DNA of 5,317 nt from a bacterium (GTDB lineage Bacteria > Latescibacterota > UBA2968): NCBI GenBank assembly GCA_027296045.1, contig JAPUJS010000500.1:1-5317 (forward strand), given 5' to 3'. How positions within the stretch are numbered: position 1 is the first letter of the stretch; the number at the start of each line of letters is the position of its first letter. Position numbers and translations under genes: made by a program. Positions 1 through 5,317 of the stretch are shown here, piece by piece. The notes beneath the pieces are model-generated. The model was not told where the DNA came from and did not search any database. It was given only the letters and a program-made list of their open reading frames with translations.

Positions 1-257
1 TAACGGCTCAAATCTTGCAAGGTCCTCAGGTCAATTTTTTTTCCTTCAAAAAGGTCGGAAAGTTCTCTTTCGATACGGGCTAATTCGAAGAATCCCGGAA
101 TGTGGGCAGGGCTAAATTCAACAAGAATATCGATGTCGCTATCCGGGTGAAAATCGTCTCGAATCACGGATCCAAACAAAGAAAGGTGACAAATATGGTG
201 GCGTTTACAAAAATGCGCCATTTCTTCTTCAGAAGGAATGAAAGGCAATGTTTTCAT
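1..257 (-). CDS. Minimal nucleotidyltransferase (MNT), partial: C-terminus cut by left window edge
   Basis: Translating the minus strand from the ATG at 257-255 gives 85 codons in frame to the window edge with no stop. The protein begins MKTLPFIPSEEEMAHF. It carries G29-S30, ten residues, then D41-I-D43, the GSX10DXD signature of the minimal nucleotidyltransferase family, whose two Asp residues bind metal and nucleotide. A third acidic position, D76 in KKIDLR, fits the usual third carboxylate. Family members are about 95-110 residues, so only the tail is missing; the last codon begins TA, and a Tyr there would match the common LSRYF continuation. Known MNTs (MntA type) are often antitoxins that AMPylate a HEPN (DUF86) toxin encoded next door. 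No partner lies upstream (258-390 is non-coding), so one would be beyond the left edge. No clear Shine-Dalgarno precedes the ATG; an internal ATG at 221-219 is possible but has no better site. GC is about 42% by hand count, below the neighbours. The family is well supported; the antitoxin role is inferred from the family. Confidence 0.88.
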   Translation of the reverse strand, partial: MKTLPFIPSEEEMAHFCKRHHICHLSLFGSVIRDDFHPDSDIDILVEFSPAHIPGFFELARIERELSDLFEGKKIDLRTLQDLSR

Positions 258-332
258 CGCACATCAAATTTTGGTGGTTTGGGTTCGAAACGCTATCGGT
301 GTTTGTAATTTACCAAAAATGACAAACATGCA

Positions 333-356
333 CAAAAATAAGGTAAGCAGTCACCT
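333..356 (-). terminator. Weak intrinsic terminator after the dehydrogenase gene
   Basis: Read on the minus strand, AGGTGA-CTGC-TTACCT forms a six-pair stem (one G-U pair) with a four-base loop, followed at once by TATTTTTG. It starts 35 bases after the dehydrogenase stop codon and before the MNT gene. Position and T-run suit Rho-independent termination, but the stem is short and only half G-C, so efficiency may be partial. Confidence 0.45.
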
Positions 357-390
357 GAAATTTTTTGCCGCCTTCCTAAATGTCCCGTAT

Positions 391-1350
391 TTACTGAATC
401 AAATACCCCTTTTGCTTGTCAATGATATTGAGCAGGTTTTTTCCTTCAACATACCGTTTGAGGTTTTCGACGAAGATGTTTTTCATATTCGGGCCACCTT
501 CCTCGGATCGTCCGCCCAGGTGGGGTGTCAGGACGACGTTTTCCATTTCCCAAAGGGGACTGTCTTCGGGCAGAGGTTCTTTTTCAAACACGTCCATACC
601 GGCCCCGGCGATTTGGTGGGCTCGGAGGGCGTTGATCAGGTCGGCTTGGTTGACGATGGGGCCGCGGGCGATATTGACCAGGTAGCCGGTGTCTTTCATT
701 CGGGCGAAGCAATCGGCGTTGATGAGGCCCCGGGTGCCGTCGGTGAGGGGCAGGGCAACGATGACAAAATCTGCTTCGGCGACAGCGTCCAGCATCTGGT
801 CGGGGGAATACAGTTTCGAAACGCCGTCAGGAGGATCTGTGACTTGAGCGTCTACGGCGGTGACCGTGACCCCCAGAGCGGGTAAGCGGTCGATGATCGC
901 TCGACCGATGGAACCCAGGCCGAGCACGCAGGCGGTTTGGCCGTCGATTTGGGAGATAGGGACATCCTGCTGCCAGAGGTGCCCTTTTCGATTGCGCTCG
1001 CAGAAGATGATGCCGCGGGTAAAAGACAGGATGAGGGCCAGGGCGTGTTCTGCCATGGCAGAATCGAAAGCACCTGCCGTATTGGTGATGACGACGTTGC
1101 TGTCGATCATTTCGGGATAGAGCATGGTTTCAAATCCCACACCAATGCTCTGGACCCATTTGAGCTTGTTGGCAATGCGAAAAGGTTCTCTGGGCAGGCG
1201 ACCGTAGACGACGTCGGCATCGACGATTTCTCGCATGAGGTCTTCGTCTGTTTCAGCGGCCACAGCAGTCACACGATCCGATACGGCGTTCAGGTCATCA
1301 ATCCAGGCCGTCCAGCGGCCTCTCATCATGACAACTTTAATTTGATCCAT
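391..1350 (-). CDS. NAD-dependent D-2-hydroxyacid dehydrogenase
   Basis: Complete 319-residue cytoplasmic enzyme of the D-isomer-specific 2-hydroxyacid dehydrogenase family, which interconverts 2-keto acids and D-2-hydroxy acids with NAD(H). The split N-terminal substrate domain covers about residues 1-95 plus the C-terminal tail. The Rossmann domain covers about 95-285, with GLGSIG at 144-149 and Asp167 at the end of the second strand, which favours NADH over NADPH. The catalytic triad is visible: Arg229 in NIARGP, Glu256 in DVFEKEPLP, and His277 in TPHLGG. The length is normal for the family. The ATG start is set by AAGGAG at 1356-1361, five bases upstream, and the stop is TAA. It is the last gene of the four-gene cluster, 63 bases after the sulfatase and followed by a possible terminator. 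The substrate cannot be read from sequence; glyoxylate/hydroxypyruvate, phosphoglycerate or a sugar-derived keto acid are all possible. Confidence 0.93.
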   Translation of the reverse strand: MDQIKVVMMRGRWTAWIDDLNAVSDRVTAVAAETDEDLMREIVDADVVYGRLPREPFRIANKLKWVQSIGVGFETMLYPEMIDSNVVITNTAGAFDSAMAEHALALILSFTRGIIFCERNRKGHLWQQDVPISQIDGQTACVLGLGSIGRAIIDRLPALGVTVTAVDAQVTDPPDGVSKLYSPDQMLDAVAEADFVIVALPLTDGTRGLINADCFARMKDTGYLVNIARGPIVNQADLINALRAHQIAGAGMDVFEKEPLPEDSPLWEMENVVLTPHLGGRSEEGGPNMKNIFVENLKRYVEGKNLLNIIDKQKGYLIQ

Positions 1351-1364
1351 GCAGGCTCCTTGAA

Positions 1365-1394
1365 AATAAACGTGTATGTTAACACCTCGATCAA
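1365..1394 (-). promoter_or_regulatory. Candidate internal promoter with palindrome upstream of the dehydrogenase
   Basis: In the 63-base gap after the sulfatase, the minus strand reads TTGATC (1394-1389), an 18-base spacer, then TTTATT (1370-1365). Each hexamer matches the sigma-70 consensus at four of six positions. The perfect 8-base palindrome TGTTAACA (1377-1384) sits inside the spacer, where a repressor could act. The block is AT-rich against GC-rich flanking genes. This is pattern-level evidence only. Confidence 0.22.
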
Positions 1395-1413
1395 ACTGGT
1401 CTGGTGAAAGGGT

Positions 1414-3033
1414 CTACAATTCGTCCAGGAGATGCTGGTATTGCGTGCCGTCGAGGTTGCCTCCGCCTTCTTTGTAGGCTTTCAGGTTCAGGTCGGTAAG
1501 CTGATAGGTCCATTCGTGTTGCATGGCGTTGAGCACAGAGTCGCCAAGGGATTCCATCTGGGCTTTTTCTTCGGGCGGAAGGTTGTCGACCCAGACCGGA
1601 AACTGGTTGTTGGTGGTCCGCGGCGGGGTTTGAGGGACTTCAGAACGAATGAGTTCGCCGTTTTCGTCCAGGGAAGTGGCAAACCCGTGGGCCTTTTCCC
1701 AACCGGTAAGGGCCTGTTTCATGTCGCCACCCTGGGCGCGGGCTTCGGAGGATGGATTTTCGAGCAAGAGGTTATTCATTTCGAGGGGGTCGTCTTCCAG
1801 GTGGAAAAGTTCTTCCCAGCCGCCCAGGAAGTAATAGTTGTATTTCCAGGGGCCGCGTAAAAGGGAGAGCCAGCGGGTTTTGCCGCCGCCGTGTTCGACG
1901 ACGAGTTCTTCCCGGGGGCTGGCCAGGCCGCCGCCGGAAGCGCCTAAAAGGCTGGCGCCGGCCAGGGCGGGTTCTCCGGGATAGTCTATACCGGCCAGAT
2001 CCAGACATGTGGGCATGATATCGAGCAGGCTCACGCGCTCCCGGGAGGTGCGCCCGGCTTCGACCCGGCCGGGCAAGCGCATCAGAAGGGGAACCCGCAT
2101 GGAGGCTTCGTAGGGCTTGCTTTTCTGGAAAGCGCCGTGATCCCCCATGAGTTCGCCGTGGTCGGAGGCGAAGAAGACCAGCGTGTTGTCTGCCAGGTCG
2201 AGGGCGTCGAGGGCGCGAAGAATTCGGCCCACGCCTTTGTCGATGAGCGAGATGTTGCCGTAATAGAGCGCCCGGATGCGTTTGAGATGGTCCATAGATG
2301 CAAATGCGGTGTCCGAGGTTTCTTTGGACCATTTCATGAGCGGAGGCAGGGTTTCACGGGGTTGATCCCAGTTATGTGGGGGATCCACTTCGTCGATGGG
2401 ATACATGGAGGCAAAAGGCTCGGGCGCATTCCAGGGCAGGTGGGGCGCGATCCAGGAGGACCAGCAGAAGAAGGGGCGGTCCCGGTGCTGGGACAGGAAA
2501 TCAATGGTGCGATCGGCCACCCAGGTGTTGCTGTGGTGCTCTTCGGGGATCACAGAGACCTGAGGCTGATGGTAGAGCAGGTTGCGAACCCCGTGAACCT
2601 GGCGGATATGGCCATAGCCGTTTTCTTTGAGATACATCAAGTATTCGTCGTTTTCGCGATAATGCGGAATTTCTTCCATCAACTCCATGCGGTGAAAGCC
2701 GTAATGTCGGCGTGCGGGTCGAAAGTGCATTTTGCCGATTGCGCGTGTTACATAGCCTGCACTGCCGAGGAGTTGGGGCAGCGTGTAGAGGTTGGGCTCA
2801 ACTTCAGGGGTGTTGTTGGCAAATCGGCCGTGTGTGGCGCACTGGTGGCCCATCAGTAGAGAATGCCGGGCCGCGACACAGACGGGTACGGGGGTGACAC
2901 TATGGGTGAAGTGTATCCCCTCGCGGGCAAGGCGGTCCAGGCCCGGCGTCTGGATGACGGGGTTTCCGGCACAGGCCATGGCATCGTAGCGCATCTGGTC
3001 GACAAAGAGCAGTAAGATGTTGGGTTGGGACAT
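1414..3033 (-). CDS. Cytoplasmic sulfatase, formylglycine type with C-V-A-A-R motif
   Basis: A 539-residue alkaline-phosphatase-fold sulfatase that hydrolyses sulfate (or related) esters. It starts MSQPNILLLFVDQ with no signal peptide, so it should act in the cytoplasm. Residues visible in order: metal ligands Asp12 and Gln13; Cys52-V-A-A-Arg56, the site where Cys becomes formylglycine; Asn73; the Lys101-M-His103 pair typical of sulfatases; His198 in APHLPW; Asp291-His292 in SDHGE; Lys304 before YEASMRVPL. The C-terminal part includes WKYNYYFLGGWEELFHLEDDP, the usual sulfatase subdomain, and then a tail rich in charged residues. The canonical motif is CxPxR; here Ala replaces Pro, a variant accepted by anaerobic maturases of the radical-SAM type. 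No maturase is in the window. The ATG is set by AAGGAG at 3041-3046, seven bases upstream; the stop is TAG. It lies 42 bases after the creatininase-like gene and 63 before the dehydrogenase, so co-transcription is likely. The natural substrate is unknown; a phosphonate or phosphate diester substrate is a lesser alternative. Confidence 0.93.
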   Translation of the reverse strand: MSQPNILLLFVDQMRYDAMACAGNPVIQTPGLDRLAREGIHFTHSVTPVPVCVAARHSLLMGHQCATHGRFANNTPEVEPNLYTLPQLLGSAGYVTRAIGKMHFRPARRHYGFHRMELMEEIPHYRENDEYLMYLKENGYGHIRQVHGVRNLLYHQPQVSVIPEEHHSNTWVADRTIDFLSQHRDRPFFCWSSWIAPHLPWNAPEPFASMYPIDEVDPPHNWDQPRETLPPLMKWSKETSDTAFASMDHLKRIRALYYGNISLIDKGVGRILRALDALDLADNTLVFFASDHGELMGDHGAFQKSKPYEASMRVPLLMRLPGRVEAGRTSRERVSLLDIMPTCLDLAGIDYPGEPALAGASLLGASGGGLASPREELVVEHGGGKTRWLSLLRGPWKYNYYFLGGWEELFHLEDDPLEMNNLLLENPSSEARAQGGDMKQALTGWEKAHGFATSLDENGELIRSEVPQTPPRTTNNQFPVWVDNLPPEEKAQMESLGDSVLNAMQHEWTYQLTDLNLKAYKEGGGNLDGTQYQHLLDEL

Positions 3034-3075
3034 GGAGGATCTCCTTACCTGAAGGGAGGGGGACAGGGGGTTAGG

Positions 3076-3930
3076 TCAATCCAGGTTCGGCAAAGTCGGT
3101 ATTTTGGGCTTTACCGCTCGGTGGTCCACGCGAACCGGCTCAGGCATATCCTTAAACTCTTTGCAAAAGGCGACCAGGTGGTTGGCAGCCGCATCGATGA
3201 GGACTTTCCCTTTTTCCTTGGTCGAAAGCGTGGGTGCTCCTGAAACACCGTGAGGCGTTGAAGAACTGGTCCACTTGACAAGTTTGATGGGTCCCCAGCC
3301 TTTGGATAGGTCCACGTAGAGATACTCAGAGCCTTCCGACCCGGCCGCCCCGCCGTAGTGGTCCTGCGCTTTGTCCATCTGAACGCGGTCTTCGGCCAGG
3401 TGGAGATAGGCCGAGGTTTCCAGTTCGCAGGCGTGGGCGGCACCTCCCATACCGGAGTCGCGGATGTCTTCGAATTCTTTTATGACCAGGTTGGTCCACA
3501 TGGTGGAGGCGACCATCGCATCGGTTTCGAGGGTGGCCCGGCGGGCGATGAATTCACAGAGGTGTTCATTGGAGCCGTGGCCGTCTACGATGACGATGCG
3601 TTTGAATCCTGCGTAGGCGACCGATTTGCAGACGTCCAGGCAGTATTCGATGAAGTGTTCGTAGGTGACGTGAATGGTGCCGGGAAAATCCTGGGCGTGC
3701 TCGTTGTAGCCATAAGGGATATTGGGCATGACCAGGAGGTTTTGTGGATCCCGTTGACCGGCTTCCAGGCAGACGCTGTGGGCGAGAAAGTTGTCGGTGT
3801 CGAGCGGGAGGTGATGCCCGTGCTGTTCGGTGCTGCCGATGGAGAGCAGGACAACTTTTTCTGCTTCGGTGGCTTCGTTGATTTCGGGCCAGGTGAGGTA
3901 TTCGTAGCGATACTGGTCGAGGGAACTCAT
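3076..3930 (-). CDS. Creatininase-family metal-dependent amidohydrolase
   Basis: A 284-residue protein of the creatininase fold, a family of dinuclear metal hydrolases that includes creatininase, the mycofactocin peptidase MftE, the FAPy deformylase ArfB and the cyclitol C-C hydrolase IolN. Motifs with ATG-based numbering: GSTEQHGHHLPLDTD at 32-46, giving ligands Glu35, His37 and Asp46; DGHGSNE at 116-122 with His118; HACELETS at 166-173 with Glu169; and STPHGVSGAPTLSTKEKG at 224-241, the family's late GVxGxPxxA-like block. The length is usual for the family and no signal peptide is seen, so it is cytoplasmic. The start is ATG at 3930 because AAAGGAG lies six bases upstream; an in-frame GTG at 3951 would put that site inside the gene. 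The stop is TGA. It sits between the GH116 and sulfatase genes on the same strand. The family is certain; the substrate is not, and true creatininase activity is not implied by the neighbours. Confidence 0.92.
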   Translation of the reverse strand: MSSLDQYRYEYLTWPEINEATEAEKVVLLSIGSTEQHGHHLPLDTDNFLAHSVCLEAGQRDPQNLLVMPNIPYGYNEHAQDFPGTIHVTYEHFIEYCLDVCKSVAYAGFKRIVIVDGHGSNEHLCEFIARRATLETDAMVASTMWTNLVIKEFEDIRDSGMGGAAHACELETSAYLHLAEDRVQMDKAQDHYGGAAGSEGSEYLYVDLSKGWGPIKLVKWTSSSTPHGVSGAPTLSTKEKGKVLIDAAANHLVAFCKEFKDMPEPVRVDHRAVKPKIPTLPNLD

Positions 3931-3936
3931 GAGAAA

Positions 3937-3943
3937 CTCCTTT
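3937..3943 (-). promoter_or_regulatory. Ribosome binding site fixing the creatininase-like start
   Basis: The minus strand reads AAAGGAG, then six bases (TTTCTC), then ATG at 3930. This near-perfect Shine-Dalgarno selects the ATG over the in-frame GTG seven codons upstream, which has no such site at the right distance. Confidence 0.8.
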
Positions 3944-3945
3944 GC

Positions 3946-3974
3946 ATTCACACAGCCGAAAATGTAGGTGTCAA
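3946..3974 (-). promoter_or_regulatory. Candidate promoter upstream of the creatininase-like gene
   Basis: The 130-base spacer contains a perfect -35 hexamer TTGACA on the minus strand at 3974-3969. With 17 bases of spacing the -10 position would be GTGAAT (3951-3946), which matches only three of six bases. Transcription would begin close to the ribosome binding site. The -35 is good but the -10 is poor, so this may be chance; the gene may simply be read from the upstream GH116 promoter. Confidence 0.2.
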
Positions 3975-4060
3975 CAGGGAAGAGCTCAATGCTGTTTTGA
4001 TCGTCTTGGATTTTGAAACGCGCGACTTCGATACGGAGTTGCTCGATGATGAGGATGAGG

Positions 4061-5317
4061 CTACTCCTGATTGCGCACGGCTGTTTTTCGACCTGCCTGG
4101 ATGCTGAGCGAGTGAGCGAGTCGGACCCGCTTGCCGTTCAGATACAGTTTGTCGAGTTCTAAGTGACCTTCTATCAGATCGATTGTAAGCGACGATTGCG
4201 TCAGGGTTAAAGTACCAAAACCGGTGGCGGTGGAAAAGAAAGTTTTGAAGCGTTTGTGTTCTAATTTGGGTGCCAGATAGAGGGCTTTTTGCGCCCTGGA
4301 ATAGCGAAATCCCGACAGGGAACCCAGGAGGGCATAGCTGGACAGGGCCCGGGCATAGTAGTTCCCGCATTCGTATTCGTTCCAGGGATTGCGCACGTGT
4401 CCTTCGTAGCGCTCGCGCACGGCTTTGGTGACGGTGAGGCCCTCTTTGACCAGGCCTTCTTCGATGAGGTGGGAGGCCACCTGGTATTCGATGCCGGTCC
4501 AGACCTCATCGGAATAGACAAAGGGCAGGGTGGGTTTGCTGCCCCGGGGCCAGGAGCAGAGCAAAAGGCCGGGTTCGGGGCCGAGGGCATAGCCGGGGCG
4601 CTGGGTGCAGGCGTGATCGCTCAAGTCGGGCTTGAAATTGTACTGGAAGATAGCTTTGAGGGTGCGCCGGGTTCGGGCGCGATTTTGCGGAGATTGGATG
4701 CCGTAGATTCTGGCCATCCAGGCACCAATGACGCCGTCGGAGATACAGCCGGTGCCATACTGATATTTGGGGCCTTCTTTTTTGAGCAGTTTGTCGACTT
4801 CGTTGCTGTTGCGATTGACTTTTGCAACAAAGCGTTCAAAAGATTTATCTTCCAGCCCTTTGTAATTGACTTTCTGATAATAATATTCGCCGTTGTAGAG
4901 GCGCTTATCCAGGTAGGCAGCGCCTTTTTTCGCAAGGTCTTCGTAAAAGGGCGCGTCTTCTGGTTTTCCCACATCCCGGGCAAGCTGGCCCAGGGCGGCC
5001 AGGGCACCCAAGTAGATGCTGGAGCACATGCCGTCGGGGCCCCAAAATTCAATATCGTAGGTGTTGTGGTGAGGCTCTTGCAGGACACCTGTATGTTTTG
5101 GGTCCCATATTCTGATGCAGTAATCCAGACTCCGTTTGCTGAGACGGTACATCTTTTTCAGCCAATCCCGATCCCCGGAGATCTGCCATTCCCGATAGAC
5201 CTTCATGATCCCGCCCAACTGGCCGTCGGAGGCGGCGTGGAATTCATGATCGGTGGGCGCATCGGGCAGGGAACCCCGGAAGGTCACGTGCCCGCGGCGG
5301 TCTATGGAACGTTCCAG
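4061..5317 (-). CDS. GH116 (GBA2-like) glycosidase, partial: N-terminus beyond right window edge
   Basis: The last 418 residues of a glycoside hydrolase family 116 enzyme, a retaining beta-glucosidase/beta-xylosidase/glucosylceramidase family with an (alpha/alpha)6 catalytic domain. The frame is open from the window edge (LERSIDRRGH...) to TAG at 4063-4061; the GTG at 5287 is internal, not the true start. Visible residues numbered from the edge: DHEFHAASDGQLGG at 23-36 and YREWQISGDRDWL at 41-53; HNTYDIEFWGP at 84-94, where Thr86-x-Asp88 matches the acid/base motif (Thr591/Asp593 of TxGH116, from memory); YSDEVWTGIEYQVASHL at 268-284; and NPWNEYECGNYYAR at 310-323, with Glu314 and Arg323 nine residues apart like the sugar-binding Glu777/Arg786 of TxGH116. 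The nucleophile Glu is on the missing N-terminal part, so catalytic competence and any signal peptide cannot be judged. The protein ends with the usual short beta-rich tail. It is the most upstream visible gene of the cluster; the operon promoter is outside the window. Confidence 0.92.
   Translation of the reverse strand: MERSIDRRGHVTFRGSLPDAPTDHEFHAASDGQLGGIMKVYREWQISGDRDWLKKMYRLSKRSLDYCIRIWDPKHTGVLQEPHHNTYDIEFWGPDGMCSSIYLGALAALGQLARDVGKPEDAPFYEDLAKKGAAYLDKRLYNGEYYYQKVNYKGLEDKSFERFVAKVNRNSNEVDKLLKKEGPKYQYGTGCISDGVIGAWMARIYGIQSPQNRARTRRTLKAIFQYNFKPDLSDHACTQRPGYALGPEPGLLLCSWPRGSKPTLPFVYSDEVWTGIEYQVASHLIEEGLVKEGLTVTKAVRERYEGHVRNPWNEYECGNYYARALSSYALLGSLSGFRYSRAQKALYLAPKLEHKRFKTFFSTATGFGTLTLTQSSLTIDLIEGHLELDKLYLNGKRVRLAHSLSIQAGRKTAVRNQE

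Noticed and set aside
238..885. Plus-strand open frame (about 215 codons) overlapping the dehydrogenase and the spacer
   Set aside because: It mirrors the dehydrogenase codons, and its beginning runs through the AT-rich spacer and terminator without a ribosome binding site.
2137..2859. Plus-strand open frame (about 240 codons) opposite the sulfatase
   Set aside because: Antisense shadow of the conserved sulfatase core, with no family motif or Shine-Dalgarno.
3931..3951. GTG at 3951 as the start of the creatininase-like gene
   Set aside because: It would place the AAAGGAG site inside the coding region; the ATG at 3930 is ideally spaced from it and starts just before the conserved N-terminus.
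3358..4107. Long plus-strand open frame (about 249 codons) opposite the creatininase-like gene
   Set aside because: It lies antisense to a gene with clear family motifs, has no good ribosome binding site and gives no recognisable protein; GC-rich genes commonly leave open antisense frames.
4106..4121. Two tandem copies of GAGCGAGT
   Set aside because: They lie inside the glycosidase coding tail (LAHSLS), only two short copies, with no sign of a repeat array.
5285..5287. GTG at 5287 as the true start of the glycosidase
   Set aside because: The frame stays open to the window edge, and GH116 enzymes have a large N-terminal domain and a nucleophile-bearing segment before this point.
1..5317. 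CRISPR array, tRNA, rRNA, insertion sequence ends or riboswitch
   Set aside because: No spaced direct repeats, cloverleaf-like sequence, terminal inverted repeats or long structured leader was seen; gaps between genes are all 133 bases or shorter.

Overview
The window is bacterial. It holds five protein genes, all on the minus strand, so they are transcribed from right to left. The genes are tightly packed, and three of the four complete starts read through a good AAGGAG-type ribosome binding site. The family set is a GH116 glycosidase, a creatininase-fold amidohydrolase, a formylglycine-type sulfatase and a D-2-hydroxyacid dehydrogenase. This is the sort of glycan and small-molecule catabolic cluster seen in heterotrophic bacteria of marine, sponge or soil habitats, including poorly cultivated FCB/PVC-like lineages. 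That taxonomic impression is weak inference; nothing in the window fixes the taxon.

Layout in transcription order (right to left). 5317-4061: the C-terminal 418 residues of a GH116 (GBA2-like) beta-glucosidase/xylosidase, whose 5' end lies beyond the right edge. 4060-3931: a 130-base spacer. 3930-3076: a creatininase-family metal hydrolase of 284 residues. 3075-3034: a 42-base spacer. 3033-1414: a 539-residue cytoplasmic sulfatase/phosphodiesterase-fold enzyme with an atypical C-V-A-A-R modification motif. 1413-1351: a 63-base spacer that may hold an internal promoter and a palindrome. 1350-391: a complete 319-residue NAD-dependent D-2-hydroxyacid dehydrogenase. 356-333: a weak intrinsic terminator that probably closes the unit. 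257-1: the first 85 codons of a minimal nucleotidyltransferase (MNT) with an intact GSX10DXD motif, running off the left edge. This last gene is clearly more AT-rich than the others.

Working model (inference): the four right-hand genes form one catabolic operon. A glycosidase would release a sugar or aglycone, an intracellular sulfatase would remove a sulfate ester, a creatininase-fold enzyme would hydrolyse an amide, lactone or activated C-C bond, and the dehydrogenase would reduce or oxidise a 2-keto/2-hydroxy acid. No single named pathway is recognised. The MNT gene is a separate, probably mobile or defensive unit, most likely the antitoxin half of an MNT/HEPN pair whose toxin lies off the left edge.
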